64,000 bases of DNA, taken from Variovorax sp. PBL-E5 (lineage in GTDB: Bacteria; Pseudomonadota; Gammaproteobacteria; Burkholderiales; Burkholderiaceae_C). The stretch spans positions 1,240,001 through 1,304,000 of the forward strand of contig NZ_LR594671.1 in the NCBI RefSeq assembly GCF_901827185.1, in the 5' to 3' direction. The notes beneath the pieces are model-generated. The model did not search any database. It had not been told where the DNA came from and was given only the letters and a program-made list of their open reading frames with translations. This document shows, one piece after another, positions 39,538 to 49,223 of this stretch. The position numbers were made by a program, and so were the translations under genes. Numbering within the stretch: position 1 is the stretch's first letter; each line of letters opens with the position of its first letter.

Positions 39538-40753
39538 CATCCCCCCACCCGAAGAACCGGCGCACCTCGTCTCGTTGCCGCAGCGTATCGGCGCGGCCCA
39601 ACGCCATCAGTTCCTGCGTGAAGCTCGATTCGAACAGCAGGTAGCTCGCGAAGGCGGCGCCCTTCACGTTGGCCGCGCCGTTGCCGCCCAGGCCGCCGAA
39701 CAGGCGCCGCACGGCACCGGGCAGGGCGTCGACGTGGCGGGCCGCGATCACGTCGATGCGTTCCGAGGGCGAGATCACCAGCAGCTCCAGCGGACGCAGC
39801 CCGCTCTCCAGCAAGGCTTCGGGCGGAATCAGGGCCAGCGTATGGTTGACGCGCCGCAGGCGTTCGACGTCGACCGCGAGCGAATCGAGAAAGATGCTCG
39901 ACAGCGCATGGCCCGCGATCTGCGCGATCGAGGGGTAGCCGGTCAGCGCGTTCGGGGCCAGTGTCGCGGTCGGCTCGTTCATGCGGCCGGCGCCGACCGC
40001 GAGGATGCGATCGGCGCCCAGGTGGATGGCGGCGGCGATCGGTGCCGACTGCCGCATCGAGCCGTCGCCGAAGTATTCGGTGTGTCCCTGCATCGGCAGC
40101 GCCGTCGCCTGGAAAACGAAAGGAATCGCGGAGGAGGCCAGCAGATGGTCCTGCGTGATGCGGTCGTTCACCGCCAGCCGCTGCGAGCGCACCCAGGGCT
40201 TCATCGGCACCGCGGACTCGAAGAAGGTGACGTGCTCGCCCGAGCTGTAGCTCGACGCGGTCACCGCCAGCGCCTGCAGGTGGCCGGCGCGCATGAGGGC
40301 CGGCAGCCGTTCGAGCGGCACCATGCGCGCGAGCAGCTCGGCCAGCGGCGCGTTGTCGAGCAGCGAGCGCGGATGGATGCGCAGCCACTTGGCGATCAGC
40401 TGGCCGACGCCGAGCACCAGTCGCCAGCGCGCGGCGGCGTCGAGCATGGCGAGAGAATCCGCGCGGTAGACCTGTTCGGCGTGGAAGCCGTGCCAGACCT
40501 CGGCGATGCGCTGCACGGCGCCGTCGAAGTCGTCCGCGCCGCAGGCCAGCGCGGCCGCATTGATCGCGCCGGCCGAGGTGCCGGTGATGATGGGAAAGGG
40601 CGGCGGGCCGGCGCTCGCACCGGCCTCGCGGCGCAGGGCGGCAATGGCTTCGAGCACGCCGACCTGGTAGGCGGCGCGGGCACCGCCGCCGGTCAGCAGC
40701 AGGCCGGTGGTGGGCGGGGAAGAAGGCAATGGGGCGGTCGCGAGGGAGGACAT
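39521..40753 (-). CDS. Patatin-like phospholipase
   Basis: A 410-residue patatin-family lipid hydrolase. The oxyanion loop TGGGARAAYQVG is at 21-32, the nucleophile is Ser60 in GTSAG, and the catalytic Asp230 is in FGDGSMRQSAP (DGS in place of the more common DGG/DGA). The C-terminal ~150 residues are typical of bacterial patatin proteins of unknown substrate. No signal peptide is seen. It is divergent from apbC, separated by 42 bases, and convergent with the GNAT gene. Confidence 0.9.
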   Translation of the reverse strand: MSSLATAPLPSSPPTTGLLLTGGGARAAYQVGVLEAIAALRREAGASAGPPPFPIITGTSAGAINAAALACGADDFDGAVQRIAEVWHGFHAEQVYRADSLAMLDAAARWRLVLGVGQLIAKWLRIHPRSLLDNAPLAELLARMVPLERLPALMRAGHLQALAVTASSYSSGEHVTFFESAVPMKPWVRSQRLAVNDRITQDHLLASSAIPFVFQATALPMQGHTEYFGDGSMRQSAPIAAAIHLGADRILAVGAGRMNEPTATLAPNALTGYPSIAQIAGHALSSIFLDSLAVDVERLRRVNHTLALIPPEALLESGLRPLELLVISPSERIDVIAARHVDALPGAVRRLFGGLGGNGAANVKGAAFASYLLFESSFTQELMALGRADTLRQRDEVRRFFGWGDVRPDA

Positions 40754-40795
40754 GAAGGGCACACTAGACTACTCGCCATTCAGGAGTTTCATCAA

Positions 40796-41887
40796 ATGGC
40801 AGCTACGCACGCTGAGCTCACGGACGCCCTCAAGACCGTGCTCGACCCCAACACCGGCAAGGATTTCATCAGCACACGGGCGCTGAAGAACCTGCAGATC
40901 CACGAAGGCGAGGTCTCGTTCGATGTCGAGCTGGGCTATCCCGCCCTGAGCCAGATCCCGGCCTTGCGCCGGGCCCTGGTCGCCGCCGCGAAGACGGTGC
41001 CGGGCGTCGAGAACGTCTCGGCCAACATCGCGACCAAGGTGCTGAGCCATGCGGTGCAGCGCGGCGTGCAGCTGATGCCCAACGTCAAGAACATCATCGC
41101 CGTCGCCTCCGGCAAGGGCGGCGTGGGCAAGAGCACCACCGCGGCCAACCTGGCGCTGGCGCTCGCGGCCGAGGGCGCCAGCGTCGGCCTGCTCGACGCG
41201 GACATCTATGGCCCGAGCCAGCCCATGATGCTGGGCATCCACCGCCGCCCCGAGAGCGGCGACGGCAAGACCATGGAGCCGCTGGAGAACCATGGCGTGC
41301 AGGTGATGTCGATCGGCTTCCTGGTCGATCCCGACGAGGCCATGATCTGGCGCGGCCCGATGGCCACCCAGGCGCTGGAGCAGCTGCTGCGCCAGACCAA
41401 CTGGAAGGAACTCGACTATCTGATCGTCGACATGCCGCCCGGCACCGGCGACATCCAGCTCACGCTCTCGCAGCGCGTGCCGATGACGGGCGCGGTGATC
41501 GTCACCACGCCGCAGGACATCGCACTGCTCGACGCGCGCAAGGGCATCAAGATGTTCGAGAAGGTCGGCGTGCCGATCCTCGGCATCGTCGAGAACATGG
41601 CCGTGCACGTGTGCTCCAACTGCGGCCATGTCGAGCACATCTTCGGCGCCGACGGCGGCAAGAAGATGGCGGCGCAATACAACGTCGACTACCTCGGCGC
41701 GCTGCCGCTCGACATCCAGATCCGCCTGCAGGCCGACAGCGGCACGCCGACCGTGGCGGCCGACCCCGACGGCGAGGTGGCCGGCATCTACAAGGCCGTC
41801 GCGCGCCGCGTCGCGGTCGGGATCGCCGAGAAAGCGAAAGACTTCTCGGCCAAGTTTCCGACCATCACGGTCAGCAAGAACACCTGA
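40796..41887 (+). CDS. apbC: Mrp/ApbC-type iron-sulfur cluster carrier ATPase
   Basis: A 363-residue P-loop protein that binds and transfers [4Fe-4S] clusters. A DUF59 (MIP18-like) domain fills residues 5-90, the deviant Walker A SGKGGVGKSTTAANLA begins at 105, and the cluster-bridging CxxC is Cys273-Cys276 in VCSNCGHVEHIFG. IVDMPPGTGD is the Walker B-like element. A CAGGAG ribosome site precedes the ATG. A supply of Fe-S clusters fits its neighbour, the formate dehydrogenase, though it is a general housekeeping factor. Confidence 0.94.
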   Translation: MAATHAELTDALKTVLDPNTGKDFISTRALKNLQIHEGEVSFDVELGYPALSQIPALRRALVAAAKTVPGVENVSANIATKVLSHAVQRGVQLMPNVKNIIAVASGKGGVGKSTTAANLALALAAEGASVGLLDADIYGPSQPMMLGIHRRPESGDGKTMEPLENHGVQVMSIGFLVDPDEAMIWRGPMATQALEQLLRQTNWKELDYLIVDMPPGTGDIQLTLSQRVPMTGAVIVTTPQDIALLDARKGIKMFEKVGVPILGIVENMAVHVCSNCGHVEHIFGADGGKKMAAQYNVDYLGALPLDIQIRLQADSGTPTVAADPDGEVAGIYKAVARRVAVGIAEKAKDFSAKFPTITVSKNT

Positions 41888-41994
41888 GTCGGAACCGCTC
41901 GATCCACGTCCGGGTCGAACTTGACGGGGTCCGAACCGGCCACCACACTGCGCGAGCTTCGACAGGCAAACCCATCACGACAAGGAGAAGACAG

Positions 41995-43689
41995 ATGGCA
42001 AGTTCGACCGCTGGCGTCCTCGACGGGGACCGCGACACCGATGGCGAGGGGAGGCAGTCTGGATTCCTCGACAAGGAACGCATCATCGCCGGCCCCGGCT
42101 TCAGCCGCTGGCTGGTGCCGCCCGCCGCGCTGGCGATTCATCTGTGCATCGGCATGGCGTACGGCTTCTCGGTCTTCTGGCTGCCGCTCTCCAAGGCGTT
42201 GTCGGTGGCCGGTACCGGCGCGCATGCCTGCGGCAAGGACGTGAGCTTCATCGCCGAACTGTTCGCCACGGGCTGCGACTGGCGCATCGCGACGCTGGGC
42301 TGGATGTACACGCTGTTCTTCGTCTTCCTCGGCTGTTCCGCCGCGCTGTGGGGCGGCTGGCTCGAACGTGCCGGCCCGCGCAAGGCCGGCGTGGTGTCGG
42401 CCGTGTGCTGGTGCGGCGGTATGCTGATCTCGGCGCTGGGCATCCATCTGCACCAGTTCTGGCTGATGATCCTCGGCTCGGGCGTGATCGGCGGCGTCGG
42501 CCTCGGCCTCGGCTACATCTCGCCGGTGAGCACGCTGATCAAATGGTTTCCCGACCGCCGCGGCATGGCGACCGGCATGGCCATCATGGGCTTCGGCGGC
42601 GGCGCGATGATCGGCTCGCCGCTGGCGGTCGAACTGATGAAGCGCTTCGCCGGTCCCGCCGACGTCGGCGTGATGGGCACCTTCGTGGTGATGGCGCTGA
42701 TCTATTTCGTCTTCATGATGGGCGGTGCGCTCGGCTACCGCGTGCCGCCGACCGGCTGGAAGCCGGCAGGCTGGACGCCGCCGGTGGCCCGTGCCGCCAA
42801 CGCGATGATCACGCAGCGCCACGTGCATGTGAACAAGGTCTGGGGCATTCCGCAGTTCTGGCTGGTCTGGCTGGTGCTGACCATGAACGTGAGCGCGGCG
42901 ATCGGCGTGATCGGCATGGCCTCGCCGATGCTGCAGGAAGTCTTCGGCGGCGCGCTGATCGATGTGCCGAAGAAGTTCGGCGAACTCGACAAGACGCAGC
43001 TGGCAGCCATCGCCGGCGTGGCCGGGGGTTTTGCCGCGCTGCTCTCGCTGTTCAACATCGGTGGCCGCTTCTTCTGGGCCAGCCTGTCGGACAAGCTGGG
43101 CCGCAAGCTGACCTACACGGTGTTCTTCATCCTCGGCGGCCTGCTGTATTTCAGCATCCCGTCCTCGGCTGCCGCGGGCAGCAAGCTGCTCTTCGTGGGC
43201 GCGTTCTGCATCATCCTGTCGATGTACGGCGGCGGCTTCTCGACCGTGCCGGCCTATCTGGCCGACCTGTTCGGCACACAGTTCGTCGGTGCGATCCACG
43301 GCCGCCTGCTCACGGCCTGGGCCACGGCCGGCATCCTCGGCCCGGTGATCGTCAACTACATGCGCGAGTACCAGCTGGGACTCGGCATTCCGCGCGAACA
43401 GGTCTACAACCAGACCATGTACATCCTGGTCGGCATGCTGGTGATCGGCCTCATCGCCAACCTGATGGTGAGGCCGGTCGCGAACAAGTACTTCATGACG
43501 CCCGAGGAACTCGCGATCGAGCAGAAGCTCGCCCATGAGAAGGCCGTCGCCGCCGAGGTCGGCGCGGGCTCGGGCCGCCCGGAGACGACCAGCCCGGCGA
43601 TGGTCTGGCTGGCCTGGGCCGCGGTCGGCATTCCGCTCGCGTGGGGCGTCTACGAGACGCTGGTGAGCGCGGCGAAGTTCTTCAACTGA
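41995..43689 (+). CDS. OFA-family MFS transporter (oxalate/formate antiporter type)
   Basis: A 564-residue major-facilitator protein with 12 predicted helices, preceded by a ~35-residue polar N-terminus. Family-specific parts include GMAYGFSVFWLPLSKAL in the first helix, LGLGYISPVSTLIKWFPDRRGMATGMAIMGFGGG and the AGGFAALLSLFNIGGRFFWA loop. A long loop between helices 6 and 7 and a C-terminal extra helix make it longer than OxlT. AAGGAG lies before the ATG. It is 61 bases upstream of the formate dehydrogenase genes, so formate or oxalate is the most probable substrate; this is inferred from context. Confidence 0.88.
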   Translation: MASSTAGVLDGDRDTDGEGRQSGFLDKERIIAGPGFSRWLVPPAALAIHLCIGMAYGFSVFWLPLSKALSVAGTGAHACGKDVSFIAELFATGCDWRIATLGWMYTLFFVFLGCSAALWGGWLERAGPRKAGVVSAVCWCGGMLISALGIHLHQFWLMILGSGVIGGVGLGLGYISPVSTLIKWFPDRRGMATGMAIMGFGGGAMIGSPLAVELMKRFAGPADVGVMGTFVVMALIYFVFMMGGALGYRVPPTGWKPAGWTPPVARAANAMITQRHVHVNKVWGIPQFWLVWLVLTMNVSAAIGVIGMASPMLQEVFGGALIDVPKKFGELDKTQLAAIAGVAGGFAALLSLFNIGGRFFWASLSDKLGRKLTYTVFFILGGLLYFSIPSSAAAGSKLLFVGAFCIILSMYGGGFSTVPAYLADLFGTQFVGAIHGRLLTAWATAGILGPVIVNYMREYQLGLGIPREQVYNQTMYILVGMLVIGLIANLMVRPVANKYFMTPEELAIEQKLAHEKAVAAEVGAGSGRPETTSPAMVWLAWAAVGIPLAWGVYETLVSAAKFFN

Positions 43690-43750
43690 TCAACCGGAGA
43701 CGGGCGCTGCGGCCCCAGCGGCGCCTCATTCGGAAAGCAAGGCCAAGGCA

Positions 43751-45580
43751 GTGAACAGCGACCCAGGCATTCTCGACAAGGACCGTTCGATCCCGCTCGC
43801 GACCGCGGACGAAATGCGCGATCGGATTCGTCGCAAGAGCAAGCTCAAAGGGCGCCAGCCGGAGGAAAGCGCGCTCGCCGAAGTGCAGGCGCTCATCGGG
43901 CCGCGGCCCGCGGACGGGCATCCGCGCGACCTGCTCATCGAGCACCTGCACCGCATCAACGACGCGCATGGCTGCCTGCACGACCGCCATCTGGTCGCGC
44001 TGGCGCGCGAGATGAACATCCCGATGGCGGAGGTCTACGAGGTCGCGACCTTCTATCACCACTTCGAGGTGGTGCGCGGCGACGCGCGGGCACCGGGGCT
44101 CACCGTGCGCGTGTGCGACAGCCTGGCCTGCGAACTTGCAGGCGCGGCGGACCTGATGGCGCGGCTGCCCGCGCTGCTGGGTGCGGCGGGTCGCGACGAT
44201 GTGCGCGTGATCGCCGCGCCCTGCATCGGCCGCTGCGAGCAGGCGCCGGCCGTGGCCGTGCATCAGCGCGCCGTGCCGCTGGCGACGGCGGACAAGGTCT
44301 TGCAGATGCTCGATGCGTCGACGGCGCCGGATCCGGCCGACGCGGACCGCGCGAAGGCCTGCTTCGCGCCGGCGGATCTGGCCGAGAAAAGCATCTCACC
44401 CTTGCCCGATGCGATCGAGGCGCAGCCCGCCTTCACCGGCTACGCGAGCTACCGCGCGAACGGCGGCTACGCGCTCGCGGCCGCGCTGGCCAGCGGCGGG
44501 AAGGACGCCGAAGCCGTGATCAAGGCGATGGAGGATTCGGGCCTGCGCGGCCTCGGCGGCGCGGGCTTCCCGGCCGGACGCAAGTGGCGCATCGTGCGCG
44601 ACCAGCCGGCGCCGAAACTGATGGCGGTCAACATCGACGAGGGCGAGCCCGGCACCTTCAAGGACCGCACCTACCTCGAACGCGATCCGCACCGTTTTCT
44701 CGAAGGGTTGATCGTGGCCGCGCAGGTGGTCGGCATCGAGGGCTGCTACATCTACCTGCGCGACGAATACCACGACTGCCGCGCGCTGCTGCAAGCCGAG
44801 ATCGCGAAGCTTCAAGCCGATCCCCCCTGCGCGCTGCCGACGATCGTGTTGCGTCGCGGTGCCGGCGCCTACATCTGCGGCGAAGAGTCCGCGATGATCG
44901 AAAGCATCGAGGGCAAGCGCGGCGAACCGCGCATGCGACCGCCCTACATCGCGCAGGTCGGGCTGTTCGGCCGCCCGACGCTGGAGCACAACTTCGAAAC
45001 GCTCTACTGGGTGCGCGACATCGTCGAAAGAGGCCCGCAATGGTTCAGCGGCTTCGGCCGCCACGGGCGCCGTGGGCTGCGCAGCTTCAGCGTGAGCGGC
45101 CGCGTGCGGCATCCCGGCGTCAAGCTCGCGCCGGCGGGCATCACCGTGCAGGAACTCATCGACGAATACTGCGGCGGCATGCTGGAGGGCCACATGCTGC
45201 ATGCCTACCTGCCGGGCGGCGCGTCGGGCGGCATCCTGCCGGCGCGCATGAACGACATCCCGCTCGATTTCGACACGCTGCAGCCGCACGGCTGCTTCAT
45301 CGGCTCGGCGGCCGTGATGGTGCTCAGCCAGCACGATCGCGCGCGCGACGCGGCGCTCAACGTGATGCGCTTCTTCGAACATGAAAGCTGCGGCCAGTGC
45401 ACACCCTGCCGGGTCGGCACCGCCAAGGCCGCGGCGCTGATGCAGGCGGCGGTGTGGGACAACGAAACGCTCGAAGACCTGGCGCAGGTCATGGCCGATG
45501 CATCGATCTGCGGCCTCGGCCAGGCGGCTCCGAATCCGATCCGCAGCATCCGTACCTACTTTCCGCAGGAGATTGCATGA
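43751..45580 (+). CDS. fdsB: NAD-linked formate dehydrogenase beta subunit (fused NuoE/NuoF-like, FdsG-FdsB)
   Basis: A 609-residue diaphorase subunit that passes electrons from the alpha subunit to NAD. Residues ~40-175 are NuoE/FdsG-like, with [2Fe-2S] ligands Cys122, Cys127, Cys158 and Cys162. Residues ~215-609 are NuoF/FdsB-like: FMN loop GLRGLGGAGFPAGRKW (264-279), NAD segment NIDEGEPGTFKDR (294-306), and a [4Fe-4S] site with Cys547, Cys550, Cys553 and probably Cys587. Fusion of the two parts resembles the two-subunit Fdh1 of Methylorubrum. A GTG start follows AAGGC. The stop overlaps the alpha-subunit start (ATGA). Confidence 0.92.
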   Translation: MNSDPGILDKDRSIPLATADEMRDRIRRKSKLKGRQPEESALAEVQALIGPRPADGHPRDLLIEHLHRINDAHGCLHDRHLVALAREMNIPMAEVYEVATFYHHFEVVRGDARAPGLTVRVCDSLACELAGAADLMARLPALLGAAGRDDVRVIAAPCIGRCEQAPAVAVHQRAVPLATADKVLQMLDASTAPDPADADRAKACFAPADLAEKSISPLPDAIEAQPAFTGYASYRANGGYALAAALASGGKDAEAVIKAMEDSGLRGLGGAGFPAGRKWRIVRDQPAPKLMAVNIDEGEPGTFKDRTYLERDPHRFLEGLIVAAQVVGIEGCYIYLRDEYHDCRALLQAEIAKLQADPPCALPTIVLRRGAGAYICGEESAMIESIEGKRGEPRMRPPYIAQVGLFGRPTLEHNFETLYWVRDIVERGPQWFSGFGRHGRRGLRSFSVSGRVRHPGVKLAPAGITVQELIDEYCGGMLEGHMLHAYLPGGASGGILPARMNDIPLDFDTLQPHGCFIGSAAVMVLSQHDRARDAALNVMRFFEHESCGQCTPCRVGTAKAAALMQAAVWDNETLEDLAQVMADASICGLGQAAPNPIRSIRTYFPQEIA

Positions 45581-48465
45581 ACGCGCCTGCCATGCTCGCC
45601 GAACTGCTGCCGCAGACGGTCGACTTCGTGCTCGACGGCCGCGCGGTGCAGGCCTTCGAAGGCGAGACGATCCTGAAGGCGGCGCAACGCCACGGCGTCG
45701 ACATTCCGCACCTGTGCCACAAGGACGGCCTGCGGCCCGACGGCAATTGCCGCGCCTGCGTGGTCGAGCTGAAGGGCGAGCGCACGCTGGCGCCGAGTTG
45801 CTGCCGCAGCGTGACGGTGGGCATGGAGGTGCAGGCCGCGAGCGAGCGTGCGCGCAAGAGCCAGCAGATGGTGGTGGAAATGCTGCTGTCGGACATGCCG
45901 GAGGCGGGCTACAAGTGGAACGACCAGGACGGGTATGGAGGCGCGCCCGTCGGCCAGCACGGCGAGCTCAGTCAGTGGGCCGAACGCCTCGGGATCCAGG
46001 TGCGCCCGCAACTCAAGGCCCTGCGCCGCGAGCAGCCGGCCCCCGACCTTTCCCACCCCGCGATGGCCGTCAACCTCGACGCCTGCATCCAGTGCAACCG
46101 CTGCGTGCGCGCCTGCCGCGAGGAGCAGGTCAATGACGTCATCGGCTATGCGATGCGCGGCGAGCATTCGAAGATCGTGTTCGACCTCGACGATCCGATG
46201 GGCGACAGCAGCTGCGTGGCCTGCGGCGAATGCGTGCAGGCCTGCCCGACCGGCGCGCTGATGCCCAAGAGCCATATCGGTTCGCAGCAGGTGGATCGCA
46301 AGGTCGATTCGGTCTGTCCCTTCTGCGGCGTGGGCTGCCTGATCACCTACAACGTCAAGGACGAGAAGATCGTCAGCGTCGACGGCCGCGACGGCCCGGC
46401 GAATCACAGCCGGCTCTGCGTCAAGGGCCGCTTCGGCTTCGACTATGCGCACCATGCGCAGCGCCTGACGCAGCCGCTGATCCGCAGGCCCGGCATGCCG
46501 AAGGACATCGGCGATGCGCCGCGGCCCGGCGATTGGCGCAGCACCTTCCGCGAAGCCAGCTGGGAAGAGGCTCTGGCCTTCACGTCGGGCACGTTGAAGG
46601 GCCTGCGCGACACGCACGGCCCCAAGACGCTGGCCGGCTTCGGCTCGGCCAAGGGCAGCAACGAAGAGGCCTATCTGTTCCAGAAGCTCGTGCGCACCGG
46701 CTTCGGCAGCAACAACGTCGACCATTGCACCCGCCTGTGCCATGCCTCCAGCGTCGCGGCGCTGCTCGAGGGCGTGGGCTCCGGCGCGGTGAGCAATCAG
46801 GTCAACGATGTCGAGCATGCGGGGCTGATCCTCATCATCGGCTCCAACCCCACCGCCAACCATCCGGTGGCCGCGACCTGGATGAAGAACGCGGCGCAGC
46901 GCGGCGCGAAGATCGTGCTCGCCGATCCGCGCATCACCGACATCGGCCGCCATGCGTGGCGCACACTGCAGTTCAAGGCCGACACCGACGTTGCGATGCT
47001 CAATGCGCTGATCCATGCGGTGATCGACGAAGGCCTGGTCGACGAGGAGTTCGTGCGCAAGCGGGCCAGCAACTACGCCGCGCTGTGCGAGAACGTGAAG
47101 GGCTACAGCCCCGAAGCGATGGCGCCCATCTGCGGCGTGCCGGCCGCCACGCTGCGCGAGGTGGCGCGCGCCTTCGCCACCGCCAAGGGCGCGATGGTGC
47201 TGTGGGGCATGGGCATCAGCCAGCACGTGCACGGCACCGACAACGCGCGCTGCCTGATCGCGCTGGCCACCGTCACCGGCCAGATCGGCAAGCCCGGCTC
47301 GGGGCTGCATCCGCTGCGCGGCCAGAACAACGTGCAGGGCGCCAGCGACGCGGGCCTGATCCCGATGATGTTTCCCAACTACCAGCGCGTCGACGACGCC
47401 GGCGCGCATGCGTGGTTCGAGAACTTCTGGGGCATGCCGCTCGACGCGGCGCCCGGCTACACGGTGGTGGAGATCATGCACAAGGCGCTCGCGCCCGACG
47501 ACGATCCGCACAAGATCCGCGGCATGTACATCATGGGCGAGAACCCGGCCATGAGCGACCCCGACCTCAACCACGCGCGCCACGCGCTGGCGAGCCTGGA
47601 GCATTTGGTCGTGCAGGACATCTTCATGACCGAGACCGCGTGGCTGGCCGACGTGGTGCTGCCGGCCAGCGCCTGGCCCGAGAAGACCGGCACGGTGAGC
47701 AACACCGACCGCATGGTGCAGCTGGGCAAGCGGGCGCTCGATCCGCCGGGCGATGCCAGGCCCGATCTCTGGATCATCCAGCAGATCGCGCAGCGCATGG
47801 GCCTGGCCTGGGACTACCCCGGCGAAGAGGAAGGCGTGGCCGCGGTCTACGAGGAAATGCGCCAGGCGATGCACACCGCCATCGGCGGCATCACCTGGGA
47901 GCGGCTGCAGCGCGAATCGAGCGTGACCTATCCCTGCCTGAGCGCTGACGACCCTGGCCAGCCCACCGTGTTCATCGACGATTTCCCGACGCCGGACGGC
48001 CGCGTGACGCTGGTGCCTGCGGACATCATCCCGGCCGACGAGCGGCCCGATGCCGACTACCCGTTCGTGCTGATCACCGGCCGCCAGCTCGAGCACTGGC
48101 ACACCGGCAGCATGACGCGCCGCGCCACGGTGCTCGATGCGCTGGAGCCGATGGCCACCGCATCGATGAACCAGCGCGACCTGGAGGCGCTCGGCCTGCA
48201 GGCGGGGGAGGTCGTCACGATCCGCTCGCGCCGCGGCGAGGTGGCGATCCATGTGCGCCGCGACGACGGCATGCCGGACGGCGCGGTGTTCGTGCCCTTC
48301 GCCTACTACGAGGCGGCGGCCAACCTGATGACCAATGCGGCGCTCGATCCGTTCGGCAAGATCCCGGAGTTCAAGTATTGCGCCGTGCGCGTGCTGCGCG
48401 GCGGCACGCCGATGGCGATGGCCGGGTATGGCACGGGCGCGACAGGACATGCCGCCGCCATGTGA
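45577..48465 (+). CDS. fdsA: NAD-linked formate dehydrogenase alpha subunit (molybdenum or tungsten)
   Basis: A 962-residue catalytic subunit oxidising formate to CO2. The N-terminal ferredoxin-like part (Cys47, Cys58, Cys61, Cys75 or 76) carries a [2Fe-2S] cluster. It is followed by 4Fe-4S ferredoxin motifs CIQCNRCVRAC and CVACGECVQACPTG, and the MopB cluster VCPFCGVGCLITYN. The metal-binding Cys388 and neighbouring His389 lie in HCTRLCHASS, matching Cys386/His387 of the Rhodobacter enzyme. The C-terminal domain (LITGRQLEHWHTGSMTRR) binds the bis-MGD cofactor. No separate fdsD follows. Mo versus W is not decided by sequence. Confidence 0.95.
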   Translation: MNAPAMLAELLPQTVDFVLDGRAVQAFEGETILKAAQRHGVDIPHLCHKDGLRPDGNCRACVVELKGERTLAPSCCRSVTVGMEVQAASERARKSQQMVVEMLLSDMPEAGYKWNDQDGYGGAPVGQHGELSQWAERLGIQVRPQLKALRREQPAPDLSHPAMAVNLDACIQCNRCVRACREEQVNDVIGYAMRGEHSKIVFDLDDPMGDSSCVACGECVQACPTGALMPKSHIGSQQVDRKVDSVCPFCGVGCLITYNVKDEKIVSVDGRDGPANHSRLCVKGRFGFDYAHHAQRLTQPLIRRPGMPKDIGDAPRPGDWRSTFREASWEEALAFTSGTLKGLRDTHGPKTLAGFGSAKGSNEEAYLFQKLVRTGFGSNNVDHCTRLCHASSVAALLEGVGSGAVSNQVNDVEHAGLILIIGSNPTANHPVAATWMKNAAQRGAKIVLADPRITDIGRHAWRTLQFKADTDVAMLNALIHAVIDEGLVDEEFVRKRASNYAALCENVKGYSPEAMAPICGVPAATLREVARAFATAKGAMVLWGMGISQHVHGTDNARCLIALATVTGQIGKPGSGLHPLRGQNNVQGASDAGLIPMMFPNYQRVDDAGAHAWFENFWGMPLDAAPGYTVVEIMHKALAPDDDPHKIRGMYIMGENPAMSDPDLNHARHALASLEHLVVQDIFMTETAWLADVVLPASAWPEKTGTVSNTDRMVQLGKRALDPPGDARPDLWIIQQIAQRMGLAWDYPGEEEGVAAVYEEMRQAMHTAIGGITWERLQRESSVTYPCLSADDPGQPTVFIDDFPTPDGRVTLVPADIIPADERPDADYPFVLITGRQLEHWHTGSMTRRATVLDALEPMATASMNQRDLEALGLQAGEVVTIRSRRGEVAIHVRRDDGMPDGAVFVPFAYYEAAANLMTNAALDPFGKIPEFKYCAVRVLRGGTPMAMAGYGTGATGHAAAM

Positions 48466-48523
48466 ACCAATCGTGCTGCTTGCACGTCCAAGCGCTTCCA
48501 GCAAACAGACCCGGAGCATCCTC

Positions 48524-48989
48524 ATGAGAAGTTTCAAGAGACAAGCGTTCGTGCTGGCGGCCGTCGCTGCGTGCGGTTCGGGCAGCGCGATGGCGCAGCA
48601 GGCCGGTGACCGGTAGGTCGGCGCCGGCTGGTTCCATCTCTCGCCGCAGGATTCGAGCGAGCCGCTCACGCTGACCTCGCCGGTGCCGAGCGTGCTGGCG
48701 GGCTCCGGCGCCAGCATTGGCAATTCCGACACCCTCGGCCTCGACGCCACCTACTTCCTCGACAGCCACTGGGCCATCGAGGGCGTGTTCGGCATCCCGC
48801 CGAAGTTCAAGATCCATGGTACCGGCACGCTGGCGCAGGTCGGCGAACTCGGCGAGGCGCGGCAGTGGAACCCGACACTGCTCGGCAAGTACTACTTCAG
48901 GGAAGGCACGGAAAAGCTGCGTCCCTTTGTCGGACTCGGCGCCGCCTATGTCTGGTACAGCGGCGTGAATCTCGGCCGCGCCGCCGGCG
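48524..48989 (+). pseudogene. ompW: OmpW-family outer-membrane protein remnant
   Basis: A signal peptide (MRSFKRQAFVLAAVAA ... MAQQ) and OmpW-like beta-barrel start are readable, but a TAG at 48614-48616 interrupts the frame after residue 30. The same frame resumes and carries GAGWFHLSPQDSSEPLTL, ATYFLDSHWAIEGVFGIPP, LLGKYYF and RPFVGLGAAYVWYSGV, typical of OmpW. Homology stops abruptly near 48985, about two thirds through the barrel, where AraC sequence begins. It cannot make a complete barrel, so it is called a pseudogene. Confidence 0.85.
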
Positions 48990-49223
48990 CGCCGCTTCAC
49001 GGCCGAGACCGGCTTCAGCTTCACCGAATGGCGCCAGCGCGCGCGGCTGATGCGGGCGCTCGAACAATTGGCCGCGGGCGAGCCCGTGACGCGCATCGCG
49101 CTCGACCTCGGTTACGAGAACGTCAGCGCCTTCATCGCGATGTTCCGCCGCACCTTCGGCGTCACGCCGGCGCGCATCCGTTGCGTGACAGCCCTGGCGC
49201 CCTTCGAGCGAGAAAGGGAGTGA
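48987..49223 (+). pseudogene. C-terminal fragment of an AraC-family regulator
   Basis: From about 48990 the frame reads RRFTAETGFSFTEWRQRARL, then ALDLGYENVSAFIAMFRRTF and TPARIR, the second helix-turn-helix and end of an AraC/XylS DNA-binding domain. No start codon or N-terminal half is present; the sequence simply joins the ompW remnant. It ends at TGA 49221 and overlaps the 3' end of the facing hydrolase gene. This is the downstream half of a deletion scar. Confidence 0.85.

Noticed and set aside
41995..43689. Multidrug exporter identity for the MFS protein
   Set aside because: OFA-type signature segments and the formate dehydrogenase neighbours favour a carboxylate transporter.
45556..48750. 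Reverse-strand open frame of over 1,000 codons
   Set aside because: Antisense to the formate dehydrogenase alpha gene; low-complexity His/Arg/Ala composition and no homology.
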